Below, piece after piece: positions 1 to 12,785 of a DNA stretch of 64,000 bases. Source of the DNA: Hygrocybe punicea (lineage: Eukaryota > Basidiomycota > Agaricomycetes > Agaricales > Hygrophoraceae); the NCBI GenBank assembly GCA_963556145.1, contig OY744467.1, positions 2,418,001 to 2,482,000 on the forward strand. Direction: 5' to 3'. Positions within the stretch are counted from its first letter, which is position 1. Each line of letters opens with the position of its first letter. The notes under the pieces were generated by a model that saw only the letters and a list, made by a program, of their open reading frames with translations, was not told the DNA's origin and ran no database searches. Both the position numbers and the translations under genes were made by a program.

Positions 1-980
1 GCCGCTCGCTCTCGCCGCTCGCTCCCCAAGTTTTAATGAGAGTATCCGGAAGGCGTCGGTCCTCGCTACCAATCCCTATGGCGAGAGCATGACGTTTCAC
101 GGTAGCCCTGACGCTTCCGCACTGCACTGTTCAAAAACTACAATGTCAGGGGCAGTTCTTTACAAATAACTTTCCCCGAGTTAAGCGGAAATTATTTGTT
201 GTTGATCGCCGTCATCATGTTCTGAAAAGTTAACCCTGCCAATGTTCGATTATCAAATTGAATTTGGCATGACACTGTGACAGGAGTCGTTGCAGGAAGA
301 AGTGAAGCCAAGGTTTTGCTTGGATTTCTGGAAAGGATGCGGATTTCTATAAAGGATCATGTTTGAACAGTGCAGCCAACGATGTTATACGTATCGAACG
401 TTTTCCCATCTTGTTCCTTTACCCCTGAGAGCCCCCATTGAATGTTGATCGCCCGCAGGTTGTTGGCACTGAGTGCTGTACTGGCACCGCCGAGTCACAC
501 TAAATATCAACGTCCTCAATCTGACACACATACCGTGACACCGCCTCCTATGTCAGATTGACGGCGAGCATGCGCGTCGGTCGCAGCATCCACGGAGGTA
601 CCATCAGACATCATCGCTCATTTCAGATGTATCTATGCCTCAGAGGCAGATGGACTGGCCTTTCAGTGACGATGCCATGTACCACGTCCCACGCCAAATC
701 TTGGAGCGCAATACTGGACGAGCATCCAATTCTGAAGACCTGAAATGTAAAACGCCGGCAGCGTTTTTCGTAGTCAAGAGAGGGCTAGATAGCTTTCCAC
801 AGAAGGGGCCATTACGATCAGTTGTTGATAACCATGTGTGAGTGAGAGACAACACGAAATTGGATGACCATACGTGGACTAACACAACGGAGTCAAATAC
901 AACCACAACACTTAAATAATATGCTATCTTTGCCTATACAAATGTAAAAAAGAAATAAAAATATTGATGACGAAGATCGA
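1..980. other. Left-edge stretch without a supported gene
   Basis: I find no reading frame here with a recognisable family, signal peptide or convincing splice pattern. The first 30 bases carry a short direct repeat of a CGCTC-rich motif. A 14-bp perfect inverted repeat lies at 122-135 and 362-375 (listed separately). The right part, 900-980, is AT-rich and is probably the 3' end of the minus-strand gene that stops at 981. Confidence 0.5.
122..375. repeat. 254-bp segment bounded by a 14-bp perfect inverted repeat
   Basis: The left arm CTGCACTGTTCAAA (122-135) is the exact reverse complement of TTTGAACAGTGCAG (362-375). The match stops sharply at both ends of the arms. The interior has no coding potential. 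This is the size of a small non-autonomous DNA element (MITE), but I see no target-site duplication directly outside the arms, so it may instead be an old element or chance. Confidence 0.35.
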
Positions 981-2390
981 CTACTGGCACCTTAATATTG
1001 ATCCTTCCGTCGAAGTTGTCCTTTCATAAGCAGGAGGAGACGTTCCCGAGTGATCAACCACCTCCGCCTCAACCCCAACCCTCGAACCGTGACCAGTAGT
1101 CGAAGGCGCCTCCCCACCCAACATACTTTCCATCACGGTTGCAACGATAGGGCCAGGTATGTTCTGCCTGAGCAAAGCATGTAATGAATTGACCTGGATC
1201 CCACTGAGGCCGTGACCAACAGGAGGTGAAGTCGGCCTAGCGACCGCCGGTGCAGAGTCATGAGGAGCCGGTGCAACTGAGACTGACAGGTTTGGGGTAT
1301 GAGCAGGTGTGATCATGTTGCGTGATTTGTTGAAGGAGATGGATCGTGGTGTGGTGGTCTCTTGTGTATCGCTCCCTGTAGTCGGGGGACTGATGGACGA
1401 CATGTCTTTCGAAACGTCTGACTGCGGTGATAACAGAGGATTAATAGGGAACGGAAGAGGGGTGATGAGTTTGCGGGATGATGTCCGTTTCCGACGGTAA
1501 AGCAAAACAAGTACGACGGCTGAAAAAGCAGCAAGGCCCCCAAGTGCTCCCCCAATAGCAACAGCATCAGGTTTACTGTGAACAACTTCAGGAAGCCACA
1601 AACATAAAGCGAGGAAGCAAAACATACTGTGACGAGTCCTCTGCCAGTGGAGGTGGACTGGTTTCAGTTGGAGATGGTACAGACGATGAAGTCGTCGCAA
1701 TCCCGGACATAGTATCATCGATATTTGCATAATCGAAGTCGAAGTCACCGAGGGTACCATTGAAGGAGAGCACTTTAATCTCTAGCACGTGGTTGTCGTA
1801 AATCAAAGATTGGATGTCATACACCGAAACGTTCAAGCAACCAGGGTGTGTATTAAATGTGCACGAACTATCATGAGTATATGGTTGCGGCGGGCCTCCG
1901 TCGAGGGAGAAGGTGGCGTTGACTCCATTAAAGACCACGTTATAGACAGTTATACCATTTCCTAGTGCAAATAATACTCAGGCAATCGTCACCACCAAAA
2001 TTTGAAATCAAGATGCCTACCTATGAAGGGGATCTTGAGACCGCAGTCTTCTCTCGTCAGACATGAACATTCTGTGTCGCCCCCACTACCTTAGGAAGGC
2101 CCGAAAAATAGGAACTGGATCGCTTACCCGAGCTGGAGTCATAAGTTGATATCAGCCAATGATTAAGAAAGCACAGTCTACATGGCCACTCACTCGGTAC
2201 CGTTGAAATATTGAGTTTTGTCTTCAGTCGCGTCGTGCAGCCACGCACTACCTCCGAAGTGTGTAGAATTGCCATAATATTCAAGAGAGCTATCGGTATT
2301 GTCGATAATATATCCTTGACCAAGGATAACGAGCCCGAGGAAGAAAAGGACTGTGGCGGTAGACATTGGGGGGCTCTTTCGTACTGGCAT
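981..2390 (-). CDS. Single-pass surface protein with galactose-binding-like ectodomain
   Basis: Several exons on the minus strand. Exon 1 (2390 to about 2190) starts with a signal peptide (hydrophobic run VLFFLGLVILG) and a Tyr/Asn-rich mature start; it ends at a GTGAGT donor. The ectodomain continues with paired cysteines and N-glycosylation sequons (NGT, NAT, NVS). After a Ser/Thr/Pro stalk an intron near 1583-1631 leads to one transmembrane helix (AIGGALGGLAAFSAVVLVLL) followed by the basic stop RRKR and a disordered cytoplasmic tail of about 170 residues. This layout is common in Agaricomycetes as multi-copy hypothetical proteins; the carbohydrate-binding idea comes from the ectodomain fold in the family and is an inference. 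A cousin lies at 28071-30056. The exact joins of the two small middle exons (2000-2130) are my reconstruction. Confidence 0.75.
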
Positions 2391-3402
2391 TTGTATTTGC
2401 GGCTTTTACAGCAGAGAGGGCGATGTTGGTTGCCATCAGGCGTACACTGCAGAAATTTACGAATACATAAAATTTGAAGTCCACTTACATATTATTAATA
2501 GCAAATAGGGACCGATTCAGCGGCCCGGGGCAATACCGGAAACTACAAGGTCGGCAAAAAAGGAAAAGGCTGAGACAGATACACGTGTTTATTCAGGATC
2601 ATCAGGGTATGGACACGTGGAGGAAATAATATCCGATATTCAGGGATGGAAATAACCATGTGTTGCGCCCCAAAAAAGCAGAGAGTAGGTTGTCCACACA
2701 GTAGGTGGTATTATAGTGTCAGTTAGAGCGACATAATATATAGCAACTTCGTTGACTATCGTGCCGGTGACGCGCATCTTCGATGTGGAATAGTTATGGA
2801 GAAGTTTGATCATGAAGTTCGTACGGTCCGAAAAAATAAATGATTGTTTTTTGGTTTTTTACAATAAGGAACCGTTGGCAAGGAACGGTAACGAATGGAA
2901 AGGGAACAGGGAGGGTGTTGGGTTAGGGGAAGGTGTTCTGTGTGAGGGGCCGGGCTATACTCACACGTTCGCGTCACTACATCACGTGAATTAGCGCACT
3001 AGAGCTTTTATATTTTTGAATTCTGCTGCGAACTTGTCGTGAGTAGAACCGTCCAAATTCCCTTCTGTGCTCGTCTCATTTTGTACTTCAGCTCAGCTTG
3101 GGCGCTTCTGTCTATTATCAATGATGCATGATGCCTGTATCATCAGATTACGCCCAAAGCGCGCCATCTCCGAGTCTCGAACCCATCGGCCAAACCTGTC
3201 AGACTGCCGTGAGCCGTGACCAATGCCTGTCGCAGCATTCTTGACCATTTCCTCCTTATTTGTATTTGCTAGAGGTGATTTTGGTTTTGACCAACCATGT
3301 CTGGCTGACATCAATTGAATACTTTTAATGTTGAGTTCTTACATCGAGCCTGCTTGACATCTCCTCATTCGACAAGCGGCTATCCGCACGTGTCTGTGAA
3401 GC
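2391..3402. promoter_or_regulatory. 1-kb divergent intergenic region
   Basis: It lies between the divergent genes starting at 2390 (-) and 3403 (+) and must hold both promoters. I see AT-rich stretches (for example 2720-2850) but no motif I can name with confidence. No reading frame here resembles a protein family. Confidence 0.4.
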
Positions 3403-6400
3403 ATGGACACGGTGGGCTACAAAGACCAAAGACCCCTCGAAAGGCACGTCAGGCCTGCGAAGATGGGGCCCAGGAGCATGGACATGGCAACATCTCTTCA
3501 ACAGAAACGCTCTACCAAGCAGTTAATCAGTCGCTATGAATCGATGAGCATCGGTGGGGTGCAACGCCCTGCTTATTCTTCGTCTAGCTCGTTAGCCGCA
3601 AAATTCGGTCGCCCTATTGGTTTGTCACGGGAAGTGCCTCCTCCAATCACAGCCAAGAAGGACAAATCCCCCCTTCGTCAATCGTTTTCCAATCTCCTCT
3701 CAGTCTTCAAGATAGGGAAGGGATCGAGCAAAGACAAGCTTGATGGCCCCCTGCTTGCATCCTCCCCATCTCGCCCGTACGCATCGAGTCTTCCCGTGCC
3801 TCAGGATGATCCATTTGCGCTGAGCAACGGTTTTCGGGAGTTTGGAGACAGTGAAATTTCTAGTAGGCCTGAAACGCAGTCGAACCTATATTCTGGCACT
3901 CTTCTCTATCTTTCGCGTGCCCTGACTAGCCCGTGGACATCTCCCATGTTACCGGTTTGGACTACATGCACCGTCACTCTCAAGAACGAAGAAATTCTGA
4001 TCGCATGGCTCACAACGCATGGCAATCCTTCCACACACACCATCTCGCTGGTTTCTTGCGCAGACGTACGATCCCTGTCCTTAGATCAGATTGATCCTAA
4101 CGAGAGCGCGTTGCTACCAACCAAGGGAGACGCGGAAGAGTTGAGAATTTTTGAAATACTCTTCGAGGGTCGCCCAAGGGAGGAATTTGCGGCTACTTCC
4201 GTTCAAGAACGGGCTGGGTGGGTCAGCGCAATATGGTGGGTTTGTAAAAGGGTCCGCACACATGGCCATACTCATGGCATGATACTTTCCTAGGAATGCG
4301 ATACTTACATCCCAAGATCAAAAGGTTGGCGCCAAAAGTGGCTCTCCCCAAGCCTCTACAAACGCCAATCTTGTTGCAATACATGGACCAGTTGAAACTC
4401 CTTACTACAAACCTCTTAACATCTCCACTACCATCCGCTCCTCATCCAGCCTCGCCGAGCGTTCCTTGCCTCCTACCCCTGTCGACACCTCACCTCCGCT
4501 CCCGCCACCCCCGAATGACTTCCTGCCTTCCGATATTGTTTCCCATACAATACATACGCAAATCTCACGCAAGTCATTTGTGGACGTTCGTTCTAAAAGT
4601 CCATCTGTCATTAATCTCGGCCAACTGTCGGTCGTCAAACAAAGACTGGCTCAGTTGGCGTGTGACATTCCCACTCCAATTGTTAACTCCCCCTGTTCCT
4701 CACCAAGATCCAGGGGGACCAGAAGTGGATCGACGACACGAACAGCGAAGCCCGCCAGACCAGAAGTCTTGAGGACAGATGCCTTACGACGTCAAGGTAG
4801 TTTGCGATCCAACAGTGGTTATTCAATAGTCGATTCTTATGGCGATGCGAAAACTCCCTTCATGACTCCTGTCGACGGAGTCTATGACTCATGTCTCACG
4901 ACGACGCAGTCAATTTCCTTAACAGGCGAGCGACTTGAAGTTGAACATACCACATCGCAACAGGAACCTTGGGAGACATGCTCCGTTGCCTCTCCTGCTT
5001 CTCGCTATTCCGCCACTGTTGATCTCGAATGCGAACCCTTGGCCGAACTATTGCGGGATCATATGACCAAGACCTACAAGAAAACAGCTAGTCTAGGAGA
5101 ACAACTCTGCTCTCTAGAGGGAAACTTCGAGGATATTTCGCTCCAAATCAAGTCCCTCGTTGATTCTACACCTTTGTTCGAGAGTATCAATCACGTTGTC
5201 AGAGATATTCACCAACAAACCAACAGCCATGGAGACCGGGTCAAAGACGTACAAGGCAAGCTGGACAAGATTGGAGAAGACATTCTACGGCAACTTTCTG
5301 TCGCAACACCGTCCTCAGATACTACTGACCTCAAAACAATGTTGGAAAATATGCAGTATCAACTATCTTCAGATATGCCGAGAATTGCCAAGAAGCTTGA
5401 AGAAATCCAATCCACGCAAGATCTCCATAGAAATCCGAGCTCACGTTGCAACAGCGCATCGACAACGACCATGAGGAACTTGAAGCCGTCATATCTATCC
5501 TCAGATAAAGACTCTGAATGTAGAGGACCAAACAATGAGGTGGCTTCCACAACTGACCTTGCCAAAGTCGACACCAAGCTAGACGAATTGTTGTCTCTGT
5601 ACCGAAATCTCTGTGGGAATGTCATTTCTGGGGACGGCGTAGGCGAAGAACGAGCTGATTTCGCAAGCTTCAAGCAGTCCACGCAAGAGGTAAGCTGAAT
5701 CACAGAGTTGTCGGCTTTTCTGACCTTTAGACATCAAGCTGAAGGTCATTTTGAACTTGTTAAACGGTGAAGAAAGCCGCCGCGTGCTCCAGGAACAACA
5801 ACAGGCGGATAGCGTGCGGTACTTGAACGAACTCAACTCTGTGAGTAGCATTCGTTAGATTTAATTCACGTCTGAGACAAGATTTTAGTGGTTGGAGAAA
5901 TTTGTCAACAACAGCACTTCTCAAATACATGCTGCAGCTACTGGCGTACAAAAACTTTGCCATGAGCTCGGCTGTAAAACAGAATTTTCGGACCTACCTG
6001 GATCGTCTTCAGGTTCCGGTGAAACAAATACTGTATTGGCCGATATCCGTCAGCTTATCCTAGAGACCAAGGCACGAGAGACGGATTCCGTCGCGTTGAA
6101 AGCCTCCGTGGATACCCTCGTTGCCGTTATCAATGAGAACGCCGATGTCCGTAATGGATTCAGTAAGCTTCAGTCACATCTTCTGCGTGTTCACATATTT
6201 ATTGTATATCTGTAGCGCCTGAATCCGTGATGGCGTTAATCCATCGCCAACGTCAGGACCAAGAAGGTCTTCTCAGAGCCCTCACAACTGGTTCGTGTGT
6301 TAGACAACGCTAAAGTTCTCCCGTCCTCACTCCCCGTCTAGAACTTTCCAGTGAAATTCGCGGGGAGAGGTTACGTTTTGTCGAAGCCATGAAAGAAGCT

Positions 6401-6768
6401 ACGGCAATCAATGTACAAAGTAAGCGTTCTCGTGGAGTTGATTGCAGAAAGCTAATCTGGACGTGGAAAGTCCATGTGGAACAATTCAAAAAGGAATTGA
6501 ACCGTGAAGTCATGGTTATGACACGAGAGATCGAACGTATGCACCGGGAGAAGCAAGCAGTCGAGAATCAAATTGCAGATCTATTTGCGTTTTACTCTAA
6601 GCATAAGCAAGCGGTAAGCGGAGTCCTTCCCACTCAAAAGATACCGAGGCCAACTAGTTAACTCTTATAACACAAAAGACCCAGGTTGTCACACCCTCTG
6701 AACAGGCACAATCTCAGACAAAGCCATTTCACAGTCGAAGACAACAGGGATATTATCTGCGCAACTAG
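3403..6768 (+). CDS. PH-domain and coiled-coil protein, hypothetical
   Basis: Multi-exon gene. The first exon encodes about 160 disordered Ser/Pro/Lys-rich residues and then a pleckstrin-homology-like domain (about residues 163-280: it opens SNLYSGTLLYL and ends at the invariant-type Trp of the last helix, WVSAIW). An intron at 4236-4293 joins W|N in frame to a Pro-rich linker. The second half (exons from about 5030 to 6610, short introns at about 5692-5731, 5841-5888 and later) is helical with heptad-like spacing, ending at a TAG at 6766-6768. PH domains usually bind phosphoinositides or proteins, so a membrane-cortex scaffold is likely, but no catalytic domain is visible and I cannot name an orthologue. 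The ATG at 3403 is the first in the long frame; an upstream non-coding exon is possible. Confidence 0.72.
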
Positions 6769-7189
6769 AACTGTGTTTGAAAGAATATATCCTGAGAATG
6801 TGATTTCTACGTATCATTGAATACACCCCATTGGAACTCCTTGCTTGATGATCAAAGCAAAGGCTTCATAGATGCGCTAGTTCTTGAGTCTTGACTGTGT
6901 CGCTATCCTATTCATTCTCGTTACGAGGTGTTGCGGGTTGCTCTTCGCTGACATCAAGAGACACTGGTAATTATTGAGAGTGGTGCAGGTCGATGAGCAC
7001 ACGAATTCCCTGGTGCCTTCGAATGGAGCTCCAAAGTGCACATCTATCGATGGCTTTCGAATTTGGTTCCCTGGTCATCAAGCGACCCACGATAAGATTA
7101 TTGGACAAATGTGTTATGGGGTCACAGGAGAATGTAAAATGCAAATATGGAAAAGAGGGACGACGAAGTTCGCAAGAAATTGGCATCAT
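6769..7189. other. Convergent intergenic region
   Basis: It separates the 3' ends of the plus-strand PH-domain gene and the minus-strand AlkB-like gene. I see no gene in it; short frames on both strands lack family resemblance. Confidence 0.5.
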
Positions 7190-10100
7190 TCACTTCGACC
7201 CGAGTTGTGGATCAATCCACCTCGCAGTCGCAGCAATCCGAAAGTTGAAAGGGATTACAGTATGCCTGACCCTCCACGTTAGCATTACTTCAAGCCTATT
7301 GCCATCAATACTCACTGGTAATATTTCTGCACATCTTCGCCATCCATGACGAGTACATCTCCCTAATTCCAACAAGTCAGTAAATGGGCGCATTAATGGC
7401 GACACAACGCACATGACACAACAACAAGGTCATATCGATTTCTCGATCTCGGTTTTTTGTAACATGCTGAGGGTTGAGGCGAAAATGCATCAGCGCGGGT
7501 GAACCAAGTGAAAGACCCGCGATCATGGGGCCTAATCCTTTTTCGCTGTCGCTATGAAACTGAAAGGGCATTGTAACGAGCAACAAACGGATGAACCCTC
7601 GCGATGACGGACCGCCATTTTCTGCCGTTCCATATATGCCGCACTCAGAACTTCGTTGAAATCCTCCTTCTTACCCAACGCCTGGCTTATTCTGTCTTTG
7701 ATTAGGTCAAGTGCCCTAAGCACGGCGGTTGCCGACTTAGAGTTTAAAGGTACGGTGTTGTCTGTCCCTCCCACATACTTGACAATGTGAGTCAGGACAC
7801 AACTAGATCAAGAAATATCTACCTGATATGGTTCGCCAGCTGTATACATCAATTCAGCCTCGAATATGAAGAAATTGGCGAAGTGAACCCACAGTTTTGG
7901 GAGAAGTAATTTGTAAGTAAAGGTCCGCGTACTTCAAAATCTCGTCAGAATTATAAGATAGCTGGATTCAAAACTTACGTTTATGCTGCGGGACCTCGTC
8001 AGTACATATGAAATATGAGTCAAATGACCTTACAGATCTCAAGGGCCATCTTCGGAAAGCTAAATTACCATCGGCTGCATGAGCTTGATACTCTTCAAAT
8101 ATCTTGTCAGCCTCGTAATTCCCCAAGCCTCTGCCGCGAATGTGATGTACTCGACCTCTGAAAGACGTGTAAGTTTGAAAAAAAAAAAGGATAAACTGTA
8201 ACATAACCGTCCTACCTGTTCCAAGGTAAAATATATGTCTGGACTTCACCCCAACCATTCCCAAAATCGTATAAACGCGATGCAGAGCACATGATACCTG
8301 CGTTTGTGCTCTAGTTTTCTTGAATATTGGACAAAGAACCATATTATCTGATTGGCGTACAACGAAGTGATGATAAAAGCTAGTTTTAGGCCGGAAATTC
8401 AGGTCTTTGGACGATCGGATGACTCCGTCAACCTTGAACTTTTTCTATCTTGCCAGGTGAAGACTCTCATATATCCTTCAGCATATGAGACGCACCTGAC
8501 AGTGAGAACATTCCCAATGCTCCCATTTGAATCTGACAAAAAAACCTTTAAAAAAAGGGAAGACCAGCGGGTGTAGATCCGGAGTCTACTATACCTGCAA
8601 GATAAACGACCACATTCTACACAGTGCCACCCTTTACAAAACCTATAGCTTGTCGTGATTGCCTTCGAGGACTGCGTTTTCAGAGGGGAAGGCCGTAGAT
8701 CCTGTGTAGTAAGGGACAGCGGAGGGGTCGGTTGTAACGTTAAGAAGCTGTCGGTGTAATCGAGCACAGGAGCTTGAGGCAAACCCGTTTCCGTTTGCCA
8801 GAATACATCACATCTTGGGTTGAGGCAGGTCCACCCTTGTGAATAAACATGGGGTGATTGCGTCTTGCAGTGACGACACTCAGGGCCAAGTGAAGCCGGT
8901 TTGGATGACCTAAAAGAAGGGATATTCAGATTCCGCTGTTTCAAATAACGCCATGAAATAGCACAAACCTCGACTCGGAAGATGATATGGTTCTTATTTT
9001 ATCTTATATCAAACGAAGCAGAATCCGATGTCAGAGTGGGTAAAGTGTTCCGAAGTGAGGACTAACCAGGAATGCGCCTCGAGGGGATGTCAGACATCGA
9101 CTGTGGCACTTCCGCGCCAGCAGGAAATGGGAAGGAGTCTCTCACAGTTCCGCCTTCAAGTTTCACGGATTAAAAATTAGGAAAACATGCAAGAAAAGAC
9201 GAGTGAGTTACCCCCATCTCCAGAAACCCACCAAGGATCGCCTTGACCTTGACACCACTGAAACGCAAATTTGTATCGGACGACTCGGCCATGTTCATTA
9301 TGAGCTGGTTGATATTCCGCTGCCACACAATTGGGGGAGTTATGATAATACAATATCAATTCACCAGACAACTCACCCCAAGCATGGGTAATGATAAAAA
9401 AGCCCAGCACGGCATAGGTAACTCCAACAGCGGCAAGGTCGTAAGGAAACAGAGCGTACTTGTCATCAATCAGTAGAACCAGGGGCCGGCGATTCTTGCG
9501 GGTCATGAGCAGGGCGTTGACGGATTTGTCTTGCGCACGCTGATCTTCTGCTTGCTGAGTTACAAGCTCGCCGTTCCGCACGTGCACACTTTCTGCTTTA
9601 CCGCCTCTAGAGTTACCGAAGAAGTTTCCGGTAAATGCTCGTGTGGATGTTAGACGGCTGAAGACTCACCCATGAGAAATAATTAACCTTCCATCATGAT
9701 GAAATTTATCACGGCTACGAAATCGGATGAGGTTAACGACCACAGGCATCTAACTTCACATGTGCATACCTAGCCGCAAAAGCACTCAATAGATAGCCTT
9801 TTACCATGCCACCAGAATGGTATACGCCGCCTTGGTAGCTCCGGAACCAGTCAAAGGACTCGCAGAGCTCCTGGCGTGACTACAGCGGGGGGCTAAGATC
9901 AAGAGAAAGCGGCATTGCTACTAAGTAATCACCTTGGCCCAAATAGGAGGAAACGTTTGTAGAGGGGGTCGAGGCTGTCGGGTTAGACCAATTTCGCAGA
10001 TCGAACAACCAGTGCATGTATTGGGAGCCTCGTCATCGTCGTAGGGCAATATTTCGTCTCGCGCATCATCCGGCCGATCCCAATGGTGGCTATTCTCCAC

Positions 10101-11772
10101 AGGATTGTTGAAAGCGGCAAGGCCCGAGGCACCAGCATGGCATACATTTCGGTCTACATCACGCAGGCTTGGCACATTCGACGAGGCGATTGAATTACCT
10201 GCTGAGGGAATGTGGAAAGACCCACGCGAAACCCTATTGGCTTTGGGGAGTTTGACGAACTTGCGAGGGACATGTGCTTCTTGAATGGTTTCAGCTGAAA
10301 GAACTGACACGTGTGGATTGTCCATCCGTTCCTTCCTCTTTCCGGGAACCGTGGTCTCGGCCGATGGCGGCGAGACATTACCAGGTAGGCTTACTTCGAC
10401 GGTGATCTCGTGACGATGGATGACATTCTGAGTGCCATTATTGAAATCTGTTGTGCGCTCCGGGAACGCACCTGCCTCGCCGAAAATGGTATGATCGTCT
10501 ACGGAACAATGTCGCTTTCTGGCTCGACTTTCCGGTCCTTTCTGGGACGGAGTTCGTGACTCTTTATGTCGTCCGAAAGATGCCTGAGAAAACTGCGGAT
10601 GCGATTTTCGAGATATGCCTCGGTGGTTATTGTGAGGTCCCATGCGATGACCGGACGCAAACGGCCCTGCAGCCATTGAGTCTGTGTCAATCAGCATTTT
10701 CTGTGACGGATAAATGGCTGTGGCTGGCCCAGCTCGACTGAGAGCTTGAGAATGCGCAGGAAGCCAGGTGTTCTCTTCTCCCGCACGATCGTAGTCGGCA
10801 ACAGTAGAGGTCTGCCTCTCCCGAGTTCCACGGCGTTCTTCAATAGGTCCCAACATCCCCAGATATTCGGCCTCTTTTGCTCTACTCACATGCGGGTGAT
10901 GAGTTTGCGTTTCAAGTTTGATGTCTCTATCCTGTCCAATTTTCGCAGTTGTCATCTCCGACTGGTTTGACGTGTGAGATTTCACGAGACTAGGAAGTAT
11001 CAATGAGCAACCATCATCGACGTGACCATTATTAAGCTTTTCGGGAGTGCAAGGTGGTAGCAACACTACTGAGTCTGTTGTGGTTGATGGATTCAGAGTT
11101 GGTTCGGAGTTGGGGGGTGAATTCCGATTAACAAACTGCATCCCCCCTCCAGATGAATCAGGCCCCGCGGAAGGCGAAGTCACGTCTTGAGTTGTCTTTG
11201 TGTTCCTCTTTCTGATGGTGGAGGGTCCAGGCACGTCTTCAGAAATGATTGACCTGTTGTGACTGTTCTTGGAATGATTTGAACTAGTCATGGTAATTCG
11301 TTTCCGACGTCTGTTGTTAGATTTGGAGGCCGATTTGACGGGCTTTTCTTGAGAAATACTCTGTCCCCCTTTCCCCGTGAACTCGATGTAGGATGCAAGA
11401 TCCCTTTTCTTGCGCTCCCGGTTAACAAGTTGCAAAGCCTCCTCCTCCTCCTTCCGAGACAGCCGCCAGAAAAATTCCATGAAAATATTGAGATCCTCCC
11501 CTTCGGGATCCTTCACCCTGGACGGTTTCCCAGCGAAAGCCAGTTTCACCCAAGCTTGGACTGCTGCGCGCTGGTGGACAAGTGGTCCCAAATCATTGGA
11601 TTGAAGTAGAAAAGGAGACACTTACAGGATTTACCAAGTCTCGTTCAGCCAGGAATTTTTTCCAATCTCCCACCCGATTCCTGGCCTCTGACTCTACGGA
11701 ACGAATGGCAAACCCAGTCCGAAATGGCTCTTCATTCAGGTCCTGGTCTCCCAATGACCGAGGTAACGACAT
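7190..11772 (-). CDS. AlkB-like 2OG-Fe(II) dioxygenase with long disordered N-terminal half
   Basis: A large multi-exon gene of a basidiomycete family. The start ATG at 11770-11772 gives a short exon joined over the intron about 11574-11627 to a long exon (to 9921) that is mostly disordered, then a C-x2-C-x2-C cluster. Further exons encode the conserved SRQELCESFDWF block (about 9850), RPLVLLIDDKYALFPYD (about 9480), a four-cysteine cluster (ECRHC...CLNPRC, about 8870) and GWHCVECGRLSC (about 8620). The catalytic core is intact: HSD of the HxD iron motif opens an exon near 7550 (FHSDSEKGLGP), the distal His begins HGDVLVMDG across the intron about 7355-7400, and the 2OG-anchoring Arg is in PFNFRIAATARW before the stop at 7190. 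Family knowledge predicts oxidative demethylation of a nucleic acid or similar substrate; the real substrate is unknown. Exon number is roughly a dozen. Confidence 0.85.
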
Positions 11773-12005
11773 GGACTATGAGATCTATGAGAGTTTGAAG
11801 AGAAGATGAGGAATGAGAGACTGTAATGAGCGTGTGTGCAATGCCTCAGGCGGTGCCTGTTTACGGTAGTCGGACGGGAATGATTTGAACATCGAGCGGA
11901 CATTTTTTCTATGTGGCACCGGACAATGCCGACAACCACCTTCCGAGTCGGTCACTTCAGAAATGGGAAAATAATAAAATATATGGGCCAGAGCGTGAAT
12001 CTATT

Positions 12006-12655
12006 TCATTTTGATACAACTGCATGTTGAAGAGCCTCGTAGACGTCTGCTTCTATACGAGCCTCTATCTTGTCCTCTTCCGAACCGTTTCCAGCAGCAA
12101 CCTTGAGCGCCTCCTGAAGATTTGCGCGGATAGCCTGAAGGGTACTTTGTAAATGACTACAAAAAATACTCGACACAGTTAACTGACTTCAGGAGAGAAA
12201 TGATCCAGGGGAGCTGCTTCTACAACATTGATGGTAAGCTTGTTGTTGGGGTGGACCGTAGCAAATCCGCCAGAAACTATCAAGTGCTCTGTCAAACAAC
12301 CGTGCTGGCCAACAAATCAATATCCTCACCAAACCACTTCGTAGAGCCGTTACCAGTCTCAATGACCTCGACCACCCCGGGACGCAGTGGCTCTACAGCA
12401 GGAACATGGTTGGCTAATATACCCATATCACCCGTCGCAGCGGCAATGTTGACTTGGACAACGTCTGTTGAAGTAAAAATTGCCTTGGGCGATCTTTCAG
12501 TGAAGGTACAAGCAGCGATTCAGTAGACACACTTGGTGTGGGAGGACCAGTGAAAGTTTGATTTTGTCGGTTGCTTCAGCATAGCCGCGTTTTGTCAGGG
12601 AATACACTGAAGGTGCCCGGCGGCGGGCACAAGAAAGTAAGCGAAGTGAAGACAT
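12006..12655 (-). CDS. ATP16: ATP synthase subunit delta, mitochondrial F1 central stalk
   Basis: The start MSSLRLLSCARRRAP is a typical mitochondrial presequence, followed by KLKL-type start of the mature protein (DKIKLSLVLPHQAIF). Spliced exons give the N-terminal beta-sandwich (VNIAAATGDMGILANHVP, then KWFVSGGFATVHPNNKL) and the C-terminal helical hairpin (EALKVAAGNGSEEDKIEA) ending at the TGA 12006-12008. Exon 1 is 12533-12655; the first intron 12484-12532 (49 nt) is placed so that AIFTS is retained, as in the family. Two further introns lie near 12270-12325 and 12137-12195. The product sits in the F1 rotor with gamma and epsilon and couples proton flow to ATP synthesis. It corresponds to bacterial epsilon. 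Confidence 0.93.
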
Positions 12656-12785
12656 TCTAATAGCACTGAACGTGCTGCCACAGTGCTCGTGTGTTTTCGG
12701 ATTTGCCTCGGCAAACTCCGCACTGATAACTCGTCTAAATTATTATAATACAGATTAATATTGAGTTCGACCCAAAGTCAAACAG

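Noticed and set aside
3172..3185. tRNA T-arm-like sequence on the minus strand (GGTTCGAGACTC)
   Set aside because: The flanking bases do not form a 5-bp T stem, and no anticodon or acceptor stem is found at the right distance.
8399..8944. Separate small zinc-finger gene
   Set aside because: The frame joins its neighbours at both ends by splice sites into the AlkB-like dioxygenase; the Cys clusters are part of that protein.
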